64,000 nt of DNA from Alloyangia pacifica (GCF_020524285.1 NZ_JAIVKX010000002.1:124001-188000); one strand, 5' to 3'. Positions 34,679 through 44,344 are shown, counted from the first letter of the stretch. Program-made: numbers and translations. Notes: a model not told the origin generated them from the sequence alone.

Positions 34679-35716
34679 ATGCGCGCCGCGGTGCTGAGAG
34701 AGTATAACGCCGACCTGTCCATCGAAGACGTTGCGATGCCGGAGTGCCCGGCGGACGGCGTGGTGCTGAAGGTGCTGGCCTGCGGCGTCTGCCGCTCGGA
34801 CTGGCACGGCTGGTCGGGCGAGCATCCGCGGGTGAAGCCGGGGCAGATTCAAGGGCATGAATATTGCGGCGAGGTGGTCGAGGCCGGGCCGGGCTCGCAG
34901 TGGCAGGTCGGCGACAAGCTCGTCGCGCCCTTCATCCTGGCCTGCGGCACCTGCCCGCAGTGCCGCGAGGGGCATCAGCACACCTGTTTCGACCAGCGCC
35001 TGCCAGGATTCGTCGAGCCCGGCGCCTTTGCCGAATACGTCGCCGTGCCGCGCGACTTCAATCTCGCGCGGCTGCCCGAGGGCATGTCGCCCACTTTGGC
35101 CGCGGGGCTCGGCTGCCGGGTGACCACGGCGTGGCATGCGCTCACCGGGCGCGCGGCGCTGCAGGGTGGCGAGTGGCTGGCGGTGCATGGCACCGGGGGC
35201 ATCGGGCTTTCGGCGGCGATCCTGGGCCGCGCGCTGGGGGCGCATGTGGTGGTCGTGGACGTGGTGCAGGAAAAGCTCGACCATGCGCTCTCGCTCGGCA
35301 TGGATGCGGCGGTGAATGCCGCCGAGGAAGACGCGGCGGCCAAGATCAAGGAGATCACCGGCGGCGGCGCGCATGTGAGCGTCGAGGCGTTGGGGATTCC
35401 GCAGACCGTCAACGCCTCGATCCGCTGCCTGCGTCCATTGGGGCGGCACGTGCAGGTGGGCATGCCGGTCGGTCATCACGCGGTGCAGGAAGTGGACATG
35501 AACGCCGTCTACATGGCCAACCTGGCGCTTTACGGCACCCGCGGCATGCCTTCGCACCGCTATCCGTCGCTGCTTGGATTGATTACGCGCGGAAAGGTGG
35601 ATATGAGCCCGCTTATCGCGCGCGAGATTCCCCTCAGCCAGGCCGGGGCGGAACTGGCGGCGTTCAACGGGCCGACGCCTCCGGGCGTGGCCGTGATCAC
35701 CGATTTCACCCGCTGA
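34679..35716 (+). CDS. Zinc-dependent alcohol dehydrogenase (MDR family)
   Basis: 345 aa. Catalytic zinc ligands are in [17 protein letters not shown] and GHEYCGEV; the structural-zinc cysteines are present as [15 protein letters not shown]. The Rossmann NAD(P) motif is [15 protein letters not shown], and [10 protein letters not shown] carries the acidic residue favouring NAD. Substrate not assignable. The ATG at 34679 follows GGAGGAG at a good distance; the open frame upstream runs through the repeat element and is not coding. Next gene in the same direction is purQ, 49 bp later. Confidence 0.9.
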   Translation: MRAAVLREYNADLSIEDVAMPECPADGVVLKVLACGVCRSDWHGWSGEHPRVKPGQIQGHEYCGEVVEAGPGSQWQVGDKLVAPFILACGTCPQCREGHQHTCFDQRLPGFVEPGAFAEYVAVPRDFNLARLPEGMSPTLAAGLGCRVTTAWHALTGRAALQGGEWLAVHGTGGIGLSAAILGRALGAHVVVVDVVQEKLDHALSLGMDAAVNAAEEDAAAKIKEITGGGAHVSVEALGIPQTVNASIRCLRPLGRHVQVGMPVGHHAVQEVDMNAVYMANLALYGTRGMPSHRYPSLLGLITRGKVDMSPLIAREIPLSQAGAELAAFNGPTPPGVAVITDFTR

Positions 35717-35765
35717 CGCGGGGGCGGCGCCGCAGCGCGCCGCAAGGCCGTTCAGGAGAGTGCCC

Positions 35766-36434
35766 ATGAAAGCCGCCGTCATCGTCTTCCCCGGATCGAA
35801 CTGCGATCGTGATCTGAAGATGGCCTTCGAACAGGCCGGGCTCGAGGTCGAGATGGTCTGGCACAAGGACACTGCGCTGCCCGCGGGCGTCGACATCGTC
35901 GGCCTGCCGGGCGGCTTCTCCTACGGCGACTACCTGCGCTGCGGCGCCATTGCCGCCAACTCGCCGATCTGCCGCGGCGTGAAGGCCCACGCCGAGCGCG
36001 GCGGCTACGTCTTCGGCGTCTGCAACGGCTTCCAGATTCTCACCGAGACCGGGCTGCTGCCGGGGGCGCTGCTGCGCAACGCCAACCTCAAGTACATCTG
36101 CCGTACCGTGGGTCTGGAAGTGGCCGAGAGCCAGTCGGTCTTCACCCGCGGCTACGAGATGGGCGAGAAGATCGGCATCCCGATCGCGCACCACGACGGC
36201 AACTACACCGCCGACGCGGCGACGCTGAACATGCTGGAAGGCGAGGGGCGCGTGGCCTTCCGCTACACCGACAACCCCAATGGCGCGGATCGCGACATCG
36301 CGGGCATCCTGTCCGAAAACCGCCGTGTTCTGGGGATGATGCCGCACCCCGAGCGGGCCTGCGATCCGTCGCAGGGCAACGAGGACGGTGCGCGTCTTTT
36401 CGCCAATCTGACGGCGGCTCTCGCCGAGGCTTGA
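35766..36434 (+). CDS. purQ: Phosphoribosylformylglycinamidine synthase subunit PurQ
   Basis: 222 aa class-I glutamine amidotransferase that feeds ammonia to PurL. Seen: [29 protein letters not shown], the nucleophile [11 protein letters not shown] and the catalytic His-x-Glu in [10 protein letters not shown]. The ATG at 35766 has GGAGAG at 6 nt; a GTG two codons earlier is too close to the SD. It is separated from purC-purS by about 31 kb. Confidence 0.97.
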   Translation: MKAAVIVFPGSNCDRDLKMAFEQAGLEVEMVWHKDTALPAGVDIVGLPGGFSYGDYLRCGAIAANSPICRGVKAHAERGGYVFGVCNGFQILTETGLLPGALLRNANLKYICRTVGLEVAESQSVFTRGYEMGEKIGIPIAHHDGNYTADAATLNMLEGEGRVAFRYTDNPNGADRDIAGILSENRRVLGMMPHPERACDPSQGNEDGARLFANLTAALAEA

Positions 36435-36480
36435 CCGGCACCGCTTGAGCCGACCGGGCGCCCGGCGTAAGTTGGGCGCC

Positions 36481-38244
36481 ATGTCGGAGCCCACGAGTGA
36501 CAAGAAAGACAGACGGCGTTCGGGCCCGCTGAGTTGGCGGGTGCGGGCGGCGCTTATCCTTTTGCTGGTGCTGGCGGTCAGCACGGTGTGGATCACCAAC
36601 GTCCTGCTCACCGACCGCTCCACCGCCTCGACGCGCAACCGCGCCGAGCTGCGGCTGGCGCTCTATTCCGGCAACATCCTCTCCGAGCTGCGCCGCAACG
36701 CCATCGTGCCGCAGCTGCTGGCGCGCGACCCGGCGCTGATCGGCGCGCTGAACTCGGGCGATTTCAGCCAGTCGACGCAGCGGCTGATCTCCTATGTCGA
36801 CGAGATCGGCGCCGCCTCGCTCATGCTGCTCGACCGCGACGGGCGCACCGTGGCGGCGACCGACCGCAACCGGCTCGGCTCGAACCACCGCTCCGAGGCC
36901 TATTACGTCGACGCGCTGCGCGCCAATACCACCGTCTTCACCGTGCAGGAGCGCGAGGCGGGCGGTTATGCCTTCACCTACTCGCGCCGGATGGAGAGCC
37001 AGAATTCCGCCATCGGCGTGATCATGGTCGAGGTCGATCTGGCCAAGTTCGAGCGCGCCTGGGCGGGGATTACCGATGCCGTCGCGGTGCTCGACTCCGA
37101 GGGCCGGATCATCCTCGCCACCGAGCCGCGCTGGCGCGGGCTGACGATGGAGGAGGCGCTGGCCAAGCAGCCCGCCGAGAACGCCATCGAACGCGCCATC
37201 AAGGCCACCGCCGACTGGACCGCGCTGCCCGCCGATGCCTACCTGCGCGGCGAGGCGGTGATGCGCATCGACGGGCGCATTCCGTTCCGCGGCTGGACCA
37301 TGGCGACCTTCACCACCTACGCCTCGGTGCGCGAGAAGGTGAACGCGGTGCTGGCGCTGGAGATCATGGGCTTTGCCCTGCTGACTGCGCTGGCCTTCTA
37401 CGCGCTGTCCCGGAAAACGGCGCTGCGCATGGCGCTGTTCCAGCGCGAGAGCGTCGAGCTGCGCGCGCTGAACGCCCGGCTGCAGCGCGAGATCGCCGAG
37501 CGCGAGAAGGTGCAGAAGGATCTCGCCAGCGCCGAGCAGACGTTGGAGCAGAGCTCGAAGCTGGCCGCGCTGGGCGAGATGTCCGCCGCGGTCAGCCACG
37601 AGCTGAACCAGCCGCTCGCCGCGATGAAGACCTATCTCGCGGGCGCGCGGCTGCTGCTCAAGCGCAACCGCCCCGAGGAGGCGATGACCGCCTTTTCCCG
37701 CATCGACGACCTGATCGAGCGCATGGGGGCGATCACCCGCCAGCTCAAGAGCTACGCCCGCAAGGGGCAGGCGAACTTCGTGCCGGTCGACATGGGCGAG
37801 GCGCTGGCCTCGGCGCTGTCGATGATGGAGCCGCAGCTAAAGGCGCGGCGGGTGCGGATCTCCAAGATCCTGCCCGATCTGCCGGTGATGGTGATGGGCG
37901 ACCGCATGCGCATCGAACAGGTTCTGGTGAACCTGCTGCGCAACGCCATCGACGCCACCAAGTCCGTCGCCAACCCCGAGATCGAGATCATCCTCGCCAG
38001 CGGCGAGACGGCGACGCTCAGCGTGCGCGACAACGGACACGGCATCGAGGATCTCGATGCGCTCTTCGAGCCCTTCTACACCACCAAGCAGCCCGGCGAC
38101 GGCACCGGCCTCGGCCTTGCGATCTCCTCGGGGATCGTCACCGACCTCGGCGGGCGGCTCTCGGCGCGGAACGGAACCGAAGGGGGGGCTGTTTTCGAGA
38201 TGCAATTGCCTATCTTGAACGAAAGCCCGGCTGCGGCAGAGTGA
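36481..38244 (+). CDS. dctB: C4-dicarboxylate-type sensor histidine kinase DctB
   Basis: 587 aa. TM1 about 18-40, a double-PAS (dCache-like) periplasmic sensor (about 42-285; RTVAATDRNRLGSNHRSEAYY, the typical YFxxA-like region), TM2 about 290-310, a coiled linker ending with EQSSKLAALGEM, HisKA with His373 in SAAVSHELNQPLAAM, and HATPase_c motifs NLLRNAIDA, DNGHGIEDL and GTGLGLAISSG. DctB senses succinate-type acids and phosphorylates DctD, encoded 72 bp downstream. The dctPQM transporter genes are not in the window. Confidence 0.9.
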   Translation: MSEPTSDKKDRRRSGPLSWRVRAALILLLVLAVSTVWITNVLLTDRSTASTRNRAELRLALYSGNILSELRRNAIVPQLLARDPALIGALNSGDFSQSTQRLISYVDEIGAASLMLLDRDGRTVAATDRNRLGSNHRSEAYYVDALRANTTVFTVQEREAGGYAFTYSRRMESQNSAIGVIMVEVDLAKFERAWAGITDAVAVLDSEGRIILATEPRWRGLTMEEALAKQPAENAIERAIKATADWTALPADAYLRGEAVMRIDGRIPFRGWTMATFTTYASVREKVNAVLALEIMGFALLTALAFYALSRKTALRMALFQRESVELRALNARLQREIAEREKVQKDLASAEQTLEQSSKLAALGEMSAAVSHELNQPLAAMKTYLAGARLLLKRNRPEEAMTAFSRIDDLIERMGAITRQLKSYARKGQANFVPVDMGEALASALSMMEPQLKARRVRISKILPDLPVMVMGDRMRIEQVLVNLLRNAIDATKSVANPEIEIILASGETATLSVRDNGHGIEDLDALFEPFYTTKQPGDGTGLGLAISSGIVTDLGGRLSARNGTEGGAVFEMQLPILNESPAAAE

Positions 38245-38316
38245 GCCGCGGGTGATGACCAGTAAGATACCGCGCGATGCGCGCAAGAAGACCACAACAC
38301 AAGGCGACCAGACCCT

Positions 38317-39651
38317 ATGACCAAAGCCATGAAGATCGCCATCGTCGACGATGAGAAGGACATGCGCCAGTCAATCAGCCAGTGGCTGGCCCTGTCTGGC
38401 TATGACACCGAGACCTATTCCAGCGCCGAAGAGGCGCTTGGCGCCGTCGGCGCGGACTACCCGGGCATCGTGATCTCGGACATCCGCATGCCCGGCATGG
38501 ATGGCATCCAGTTCCTGCGCAAGCTGATGGGCAACGACTCTGCGCTGCCCGTCATCATGATCACCGGCCACGGCGACGTGCCGATGGCGGTCGAGGCGAT
38601 GCGCATCGGGGCCTATGACTTCCTCGAGAAGCCGTTCAACCCCGATCGCATGTCGGAGCTGGCAAAGAAGGCGACCAATGCGCGCCGCCTGACGCTCGAC
38701 AACCGGGTGCTGCGCCGCGAGCTCTCGGACGGCGGCCAGCTGATGAGCAAGCTCATCGGCCAGAGCCCGGCCATGGAGCGTCTGCGCGAGGACGTGCTCG
38801 ATCTCGGCCAGGCCGACGGCCACGTGCTGATCGACGGCGAGACCGGCACCGGCAAGACGCTGATCGCCCACGCGCTGCACGCGGTGGGCTCGCGCGCCGG
38901 CAAGAAGTTCGTGCTGATCTCCTGCGCGGCGATGGACGAGGACGCGCTGATGCGCCGCCTCTTCGGCCCGATGCAGCCCGAGGACACGCGGCTGCCGGCG
39001 ATCGAGGAAGCGCGCGGCGGCACGCTGGTGCTCGAGGACATCGAGAGCCTGTCGGACGCCTCGCAGGCGCGCCTTCTGTCGGTGATCAACGATCAGGGCA
39101 CGCCGCCCGAGACCCGCATCGTGGCGATCTGCAACCTGCAGGACGAGGGCCGCACCTGCGAAACCGCGCTGCGCCCCGACCTTTACTACCGCCTCGCGGC
39201 GCTGAAGATCACCGTGCCGCCGCTGCGCCAGCGCGGCGAGGACATCCTGACGCTGTTCACCCGCTTCTCCGAGCAGTTCTCGGATGAATACGGCTGCGAC
39301 GCGCCGCAGGTCTCTGCGCAGGAGGCGGCGCAGCTGCTGCAGGCGCCCTGGCCGGGCAACGTGCGCCAGCTCATCAACCTCGCCGAGCGCGCGGTTCTGC
39401 AGTCGCGCCGGGGCACGGGCACCATTGCCTCGCTACTGATGAACGACCACGAGGACATGCAGCCGGTGATGACCACCGAGGGCAAGCCGCTCAAGGAATA
39501 CGTGGAAGCCTTCGAGCGGATGCTGATCGACAACACCATGCGCCGCCACAAGGGCTCGATCTCCTCGGTGATGGACGAGCTCTGCCTGCCGCGCCGGACG
39601 CTGAACGAGAAGATGGCCAAATACGGCCTGCAGCGCTCGGATTACCTCTGA
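38317..39651 (+). CDS. dctD: DctD-type response regulator lacking the GAFTGA loop
   Basis: 444 aa. Receiver domain (IAIVDDEKDMRQSI; phospho-Asp in IVISDIRMPGMDG), AAA+ domain with Walker A DGETGTGKTLIAHAL and arginine-finger region LRPDLYYRLAALK, and a Fis-like C-terminal HTH (SSVMDELCLPRRTLNEKM). Two departures from sigma-54 activators are visible. The GAFTGA loop, expected between SCAAMDEDALMRRLFG and EEARGGTLVL, is missing. The Walker B end reads LVLEDIES rather than LFLDEIG. It therefore probably does not contact sigma-54 in the standard way. Forms an operon with dctB. A terminator follows. Confidence 0.88.
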   Translation: MTKAMKIAIVDDEKDMRQSISQWLALSGYDTETYSSAEEALGAVGADYPGIVISDIRMPGMDGIQFLRKLMGNDSALPVIMITGHGDVPMAVEAMRIGAYDFLEKPFNPDRMSELAKKATNARRLTLDNRVLRRELSDGGQLMSKLIGQSPAMERLREDVLDLGQADGHVLIDGETGTGKTLIAHALHAVGSRAGKKFVLISCAAMDEDALMRRLFGPMQPEDTRLPAIEEARGGTLVLEDIESLSDASQARLLSVINDQGTPPETRIVAICNLQDEGRTCETALRPDLYYRLAALKITVPPLRQRGEDILTLFTRFSEQFSDEYGCDAPQVSAQEAAQLLQAPWPGNVRQLINLAERAVLQSRRGTGTIASLLMNDHEDMQPVMTTEGKPLKEYVEAFERMLIDNTMRRHKGSISSVMDELCLPRRTLNEKMAKYGLQRSDYL

Positions 39652-39702
39652 CGCGACGCCGGGGCCGCAAGGCGCGGCTTCCGTCCGGTCACTGCCATAT
39701 CG

Positions 39703-39730
39703 ACGCCGCCCGGTTCCCGGGCGGCGTTTT
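39703..39730 (+). terminator. Rho-independent terminator after dctD
   Basis: ACGCCGCCCGG and CCGGGCGGCGT form an 11-bp stem with a 3-nt loop, followed by TTTTCC. Confidence 0.9.
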
Positions 39731-39930
39731 CCTTTCGTGCCGGGCCAGCCGATGAGGTGCCGCGGTCGCGTATTTCTCCGCGCTGCGGCCGGTTCTTAAC
39801 AACTCATTAAGTATTTCCCTAAAACCTGAACCAACCGGCCCGGCTTCGCGGTCGGGAGCATTGTTTCGGGGGCATCCGCGGCCCCTCGTTTTAGAACTGA
39901 AGAATTTTCTCCAAGCGCAGGGGCGGCTGC

Positions 39931-41760
39931 ATGATGAGTGACCTGACGGACCACGGCGCCTTCGGACATGACAGGCTGCCGGTTTCGGACCTCGACGCCT
40001 TCCTGGACCGGATCGGCGCAGCGGCGCTGCCGCTGACCGGGGCGGTGGCTTGCCTGGTCGATCTGCCGGCCGAGGTGGCCGGGCCCCGCGCGCTGCGCAT
40101 GGCCGCGCCGCTCGGCGGGCCTCTCGCCGACAGCCTGCACCGTCTCGTGGAGCGCCAGCCCGGCGCGCCTGCGCCCGAGGATTGCCCGCGGCACCTCGAG
40201 CAGGAGGTGGCAGGTCGTCGTCTGCGGTTCGTGGTCGAGCGCCTCGGGGGGCGCCACAGACCGCGGCCGCAGCCGGACCTCGGAACCCTCGTGCTCGGTT
40301 TCGATGCCGAGACCGCAAGTGCGGACGACGCGGGCCGCGCGTCGAAAGGGTTCTTGGCGATGCTCGAGGCGCTGCTGGTCGAGCGCCGCGCCAAGATCGC
40401 CATGTCCCGGGACATGGCCGCGCTGCGGCGGCACGCGCAGCACCTGCAGCGGCGCGTGATGCAGGACGCGCTGACCGGGCTCGAGAACGCAGATGCCTTC
40501 CGGCAGGCGGTGCGCCGGGCGCTGAACGCCGGGCGCACGCCGCACGCGCTGGTGCTGCTCGACGTCGATCACTTCAAGCAGATCAACGACTTGCACGGGC
40601 ACCAGTTCGGCGATGTCTACCTGCGCGCCATCGCCGGGGCCTTGACCGGCAGCGTGCCTCCGGGCACCCGGCTCGGGCGGATCGGCGGCGACGAATTCGC
40701 TCTGCTTCTGCGTCTGCAGGACGACGCGGAGACAGTGCTCAGCCAGGTGATGCGCGACTGCCGGGCGGGGCTCGCGCGGATGGCGCAGACCATAAGCAAG
40801 CCGGGCCTGGGCAGCGTCAGCATGGGGGTCGCGCTGTTTCCCCGGCACAGCGAGAGTTTCGAGGCGCTCTTCGAGCAGGCCGATACGGCGCTCTACGCCG
40901 CCAAGGAGACGGGGCGGGGCACGGATGTGATCTTCGATCCCCATTGCCACCTGCGCTTCAGCCTGCGCGAGCTGACGCGGAATTTCTCGGGGGCGCTGGC
41001 TGCGGGCGAGATCGGCCCGGCGTTCCACCCCGTGGTCAATCTCGCCACCGGCGAATGCACCGGCTACGAGGTGCTCGCCCGCTGGCGCGGGGAGAACGGC
41101 GAGGTCATGGGGCCGGAGCTCTTCTACCCGATCTTCGACAACGCGGTGCTGGCGCAACAGCTCACCTGCAGCATGATCCGGCAGGCCACCGAGGTCCTGC
41201 GCCGACTGCCCGCGCGTGGCGCGCTCGGCGGTGCGCCGCTGCGCATGGGGATCAACGTCACCGGGTTCGACCTGCACAACCGGCAATTCAGCGGATCGCT
41301 GTCTCGGCTGCTGTCGGACCTCGGCCTGCCCTGGGAGGCGATCGTGATCGAGGTGCCGGAGACGGTGATGCTGGGCGAGACCGGCGGGCGGGCCTTCGAG
41401 ACGCTGCGCGATCTGCGCAAGCGCGGGGCGGCAATCGCGCTCGACGATTTCGGCACCGGCTATGGCAGCCTGCGCCACCTCGGCACCTGGCCCATCGACA
41501 TCCTGAAGATCGACCGGCAATTCGTGCAGGGCCTCAGCGGTCGCCCGCGCGACCGGGCGGTGGTCGAGGCCATTCTCGGCATGGCGCGGCGCTTCGGGTT
41601 ACGCGTGGTGGCCGAGGGGATCGAAACGCCGGGCCAGCTCAGCTACCTGCAGGCCATGGGCTGCGAATCCGGTCAGGGGCACCTGCTGTCGCCGCCGCTC
41701 TGTCCCGGTCAACTCGCCGGGGCGCCGCGGGTCTATCCCGTCGGCGAGCGGGTCACCTAG
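39931..41760 (+). CDS. GGDEF-EAL c-di-GMP signalling protein
   Basis: 609 aa, soluble. Residues 1-170 are an unassigned N-terminal region with GAF-like size and a coiled segment at the end (RDMAALRRHAQHLQRR). The GGDEF domain has DALTGLENADAFRQA, DHFKQINDLHGHQFGD and an intact GGDEF at 252-256, but no RxxD inhibitory site before it. The EAL domain starts near 350 with EVLAR in place of EALAR; later motifs NVTG, EVPETVM, DDFGTGYGSL, KIDRQFV and VVAEGIE are present. Both diguanylate cyclase and phosphodiesterase activity are possible. The stop overlaps the convergent DUF1992 gene by 4 bp. Confidence 0.9.
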   Translation: MMSDLTDHGAFGHDRLPVSDLDAFLDRIGAAALPLTGAVACLVDLPAEVAGPRALRMAAPLGGPLADSLHRLVERQPGAPAPEDCPRHLEQEVAGRRLRFVVERLGGRHRPRPQPDLGTLVLGFDAETASADDAGRASKGFLAMLEALLVERRAKIAMSRDMAALRRHAQHLQRRVMQDALTGLENADAFRQAVRRALNAGRTPHALVLLDVDHFKQINDLHGHQFGDVYLRAIAGALTGSVPPGTRLGRIGGDEFALLLRLQDDAETVLSQVMRDCRAGLARMAQTISKPGLGSVSMGVALFPRHSESFEALFEQADTALYAAKETGRGTDVIFDPHCHLRFSLRELTRNFSGALAAGEIGPAFHPVVNLATGECTGYEVLARWRGENGEVMGPELFYPIFDNAVLAQQLTCSMIRQATEVLRRLPARGALGGAPLRMGINVTGFDLHNRQFSGSLSRLLSDLGLPWEAIVIEVPETVMLGETGGRAFETLRDLRKRGAAIALDDFGTGYGSLRHLGTWPIDILKIDRQFVQGLSGRPRDRAVVEAILGMARRFGLRVVAEGIETPGQLSYLQAMGCESGQGHLLSPPLCPGQLAGAPRVYPVGERVT

Positions 41761-42089
41761 TCCCGGAGAAAGCGGCGCCGGGCCTCCTCGGCCATGGATT
41801 GTTTCATCTGAAGCTCGGCCAGCCGGGCCATGGCGGCCTTGCGCGCCTCCGGGTCGGTCAGCCCCGCCAGCACCTGCTGCTGCGCGGCAACCTGCTTCTT
41901 GAGGGTGATCTCCTCGGGCAGGGCGCCGGCCTCGGCCATGATCCGGAAGCCCATGGCCTCACCGGGGTCAAGATGTGCCTCGCCGCTGCGGTCGGGCAAC
42001 GGGTGGCCCTCTCCCTCGAGGCCCCGCAGCTTGCCCTCGGCCAGCGATTTCAGGATCCGGCGTTCCGTGAGACGGCTCAGCCACGACAT
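41757..42089 (-). CDS. DUF1992 (DnaJ-C28-like) protein
   Basis: 110 aa. The DUF1992 core is visible: the N-terminal helix, ERRILKSLAEGKLRGLEGEG with the GEGxPLP turn, MGFRIMAEAGALPEEITLKK and a C-terminal amphipathic helix rich in E/K/R. Function is unknown; the name comes from the conserved domain of eukaryotic DNAJC28. The ATG at 42089 is preceded by a stem-loop whose distal arm contains AAGGG, possibly masking the SD. Downstream of mnmA on the same strand, overlapping the GGDEF-EAL gene by 4 bp. Confidence 0.85.
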   Translation of the reverse strand: MSWLSRLTERRILKSLAEGKLRGLEGEGHPLPDRSGEAHLDPGEAMGFRIMAEAGALPEEITLKKQVAAQQQVLAGLTDPEARKAAMARLAELQMKQSMAEEARRRFLRD

Positions 42090-42094
42090 GACAA

Positions 42095-42124
42095 GGCCCA
42101 CCCTTTCGCGTGGAAGGATGGGCC
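42095..42124 (-). other. Stem-loop between mnmA and DUF1992 gene
   Basis: GGCCCACCCTT (42095-42105) and AAGGATGGGCC (42114-42124) pair over 11 bp with one wobble and an 8-nt loop. On the minus strand it lies just before the DUF1992 ATG and includes the only AAGGG resembling an SD, so it may be an attenuator or weak terminator of mnmA. Confidence 0.5.
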
Positions 42125-42157
42125 CTGGGAGTGTCTGAAGCAAGAGGGGTGCGGCGA

Positions 42158-43303
42158 TCAGTAGCCGCGCCAGATCCAGCCGCCACCGAAGATGCGGCTG
42201 CCCTCGGGGGCGTAGAACACGCAGGCCTGGCCCGGGCTGACCCCTTCTTCCGGGGTGAGCAGTTCGACCTCGGCCTCGGTGTCGCTGAGCGGGCGGATGA
42301 TCGCGTCGCGCGGCGGGCGGGTAGAGCGGACCTTGACCTTCAGGTGCCATTCGTCGCGGCTGGTGAAGGGCTCGTCCCCGAGCCAGTTGATCTCGCGCAC
42401 CGGGATCTTGCGGGTCGCCAGCATCTCCTTGGGGCCGACCACCACTTGCTTGGCGTCGACATCCAGCTTCACCACGTAGAGCGGCTCTTCCAGCCCGCCG
42501 ATGCCGAGGCCGCGGCGCTGGCCGATGGTGTAGTGGATGACGCCCTTATGGGTGCCGAGCTTGCGCCCGTCCGCATGCACGATCTCGCCCGGCTCGGCCG
42601 CGCCGGGGCGCAGCTTCTCGATCACCGAGGCGTAGTTGCCGTCGGGCACGAAGCAGATGTCCTGGCTGTCGGGCTTGTCGGCCACAGACAGGCCGTACTT
42701 GGCCGCCAGCTCGCGGGTCTCGGCCTTGCTCTTCAGGTGGCCGAGCGGGAAGCGCAGGTACGACAGCTGCTCGGGGGTGGTGGAGAACAGGAAGTAGCTC
42801 TGGTCGCGGTTGGCATCGGCGGCCGAGTGCAGCTCGGGGCCCTCCGCGCCATCCATGCGCTGGATGTAGTGACCGGTGGCCATGCAGTCGGCGTCGAGAT
42901 CCTTGGCGGTCTCCAGCAGGTCCTTGAACTTCACCCGCTCGTTGCAGCGGATGCAGGGCACCGGGGTCGCGCCGCCGAGGTAGCTCTCGGCGAACTCGTC
43001 GATAACCGCGTCCTTGAAGATGTTCTCGTAGTCCAGCACGTAGTGGGGAAAGCCCATCTGCTCGGCGACGCGGCGGGCGTCGTGGATGTCGATGCCGGCG
43101 CAGCAGGCGCCCTTCTTGGCCAGAGCCGCGCCGTGGTCGTAGAGCTGCAGCGTCACGCCGACCACGTCGTAGCCTTCCTCGGCCAGCATGGCGGCGACGA
43201 CGGAACTGTCCACGCCGCCGGACATGGCGACGACCACCCGCGTGTCGGCGGGGGATTTCGCAAAGCCAAGCGAGTTCAGGGTCTGGGTATCGAGGGCCAT
43301 CAT
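42158..43303 (-). CDS. mnmA: tRNA 2-thiouridine(34) synthase MnmA
   Basis: 381 aa. Puts the 2-thio group on U34 of tRNA-Lys, -Glu and -Gln. PP-loop [18 protein letters not shown], the catalytic Cys pair in [12 protein letters not shown] and [10 protein letters not shown], and the tRNA-binding [11 protein letters not shown] and [12 protein letters not shown] are all intact. Candidate starts are TTG 43306, ATG 43303 and ATG 43300; GGAG lies 5 nt before 43303. Followed by DUF1992. Confidence 0.96.
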   Translation of the reverse strand: MMALDTQTLNSLGFAKSPADTRVVVAMSGGVDSSVVAAMLAEEGYDVVGVTLQLYDHGAALAKKGACCAGIDIHDARRVAEQMGFPHYVLDYENIFKDAVIDEFAESYLGGATPVPCIRCNERVKFKDLLETAKDLDADCMATGHYIQRMDGAEGPELHSAADANRDQSYFLFSTTPEQLSYLRFPLGHLKSKAETRELAAKYGLSVADKPDSQDICFVPDGNYASVIEKLRPGAAEPGEIVHADGRKLGTHKGVIHYTIGQRRGLGIGGLEEPLYVVKLDVDAKQVVVGPKEMLATRKIPVREINWLGDEPFTSRDEWHLKVKVRSTRPPRDAIIRPLSDTEAEVELLTPEEGVSPGQACVFYAPEGSRIFGGGWIWRGY

Positions 43304-43799
43304 CAATCTCCGGGAGTCCGGGGGAATATAGGAAAATGCGTCTTACTAACAAGGGCGCGTTTTAGACAGCGTTAAATCACGCAAGGCCAATATGCGTCAC
43401 CCCCATAGCTGGGACGGCGTGTATCTGAGAGCGGCGTAAAGCGACTTCGGCGTAGAGCGACGGAAGCGTAGAGCGACCGAGGTGCCGAGTGACCGAAGTA
43501 CGGAGTGACCGAAGTACAAAGTGACCAAGGCGCGAAGTACCCGCGGCGTCGCGTGACAGCAGCGCAGAAGTGCGGCCGTGCCGGTGAGTGCTGAGCGAAC
43601 TAGCGCCCGACAGGGTGGCGCTCGACAGAGCGTCGCACGACAGGGGGAAGGCCACGCGAGAGGGCCACTGAGACTGGCATGCGACACAGGCGCAGTTCAC
43701 GAGTAAACGAGATGGGCATGGGGGCCACAACGGGGGACGACCAAGCGGATCGACTGCCAAGACAGGGCGACCAGGGTGCGACCATACGGGACGACGACC
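43304..43799. other. Repeat-rich gene-free region between mnmA and sciP
   Basis: About 500 bp without a supportable gene. The left 80 bp are AT-rich (mnmA promoter). From 43441 a 16-bp tandem array runs into degenerate copies (CGACAGG-, GTGACAG-type words) to about 43,680. Minus-strand open frames here are rich in Ser/Leu/Arg with reiterated words and are artefacts of the repeat. Confidence 0.6.
43441..43536. repeat. Six tandem 16-bp units
   Basis: Units at 43441, 43457, 43473, 43489, 43505 and 43521 share the pattern G-[CT]-GAC-[CT]-...-GTA-[CG]-[GA]-A; the clearest are GTGACCGAAGTACGGA and GTGACCGAAGTACAAA. Copies diverge toward both ends, and weaker 16-bp echoes continue to about 43,570. 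Confidence 0.85.
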
Positions 43800-44084
43800 A
43801 TGTACCTGAAGAAGATCGATGGCCCGCGTGCGGTGACGCTGCCTGACGGCTCGATCATGACACGGGCAGACCTCCCGCATCCGGAAACGCGGCGTTGGGT
43901 TGCCTCCCGCAAGGCGGCCGTGGTGCGTGCCGTGCGGCACGGGCTTCTGACCGACGAACAGGCGATGGAGCGCTACGCCCTGAGCGCCGAGGAACTGGCG
44001 GAATGGGTCAAGGCCGTCGCAAGTCACGGGGAAGAGGCGCTCAAGGCCACACTCGTGCAGCGTTTCCGGGAACACGACACCTAA
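43800..44084 (+). CDS. sciP: CtrA inhibitor SciP (DUF1153)
   Basis: 94 aa. The DUF1153 signature is clear: GPRAVTLPDGSIMTRADLPH, then ETRRWVASRKAAVVRAVRHG, LLTDEQAMERYALSAEELAEW, a helix-turn-helix of the SciP type. In Caulobacter SciP binds DNA and blocks CtrA-dependent transcription in G1. The start is set at ATG 43800; a GTG eight codons upstream is an alternative. The gene lies 260 bp upstream of ctrA in the same direction. Confidence 0.9.
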   Translation: MYLKKIDGPRAVTLPDGSIMTRADLPHPETRRWVASRKAAVVRAVRHGLLTDEQAMERYALSAEELAEWVKAVASHGEEALKATLVQRFREHDT

Positions 44085-44344
44085 AGGTTGAGCAAATCAC
44101 GCGCGGTAGCCGGCAACGGCTCGGGTCTTAAATCCACGTATGCGGGGCCGCCTGCGGTGCGTCACCTGCCCTAGGGTCAGCCATGGCGCCGAAGCGCAGA
44201 AAAAATGCGCGACCTATCCTTATGAGATTCTGTCAAAAGTTGATTGACCGCCCGTCTTCTCTAGAGTGCTCCCGGCTGGGGTAAAGAACCATTAACTAAA
44301 TTGGGACAGGCTCGGCGCAGGGGTAGAGAAAATCGGAGACGGCC
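44085..44344 (+). promoter_or_regulatory. ctrA upstream region with a CcrM (GANTC) site
   Basis: Contains one GATTC (44226-44230), the CcrM methylation sequence, a single CtrA-like half-site TTAAC (44292-44296), and a possible promoter TTGATT-N16-TAGAGT (about 44,242-44,269). The pairing of GANTC and a CtrA half-site near ctrA resembles the Caulobacter promoter logic, but a full TTAA-N7-TTAA box is not present. Confidence 0.5.

Noticed and set aside
43397-43687. Ser/Leu/Arg-rich minus-strand frames in the sciP upstream region
   Set aside because: They arise from the 16-bp tandem repeat; no SD, and reading shifts with repeat phase.
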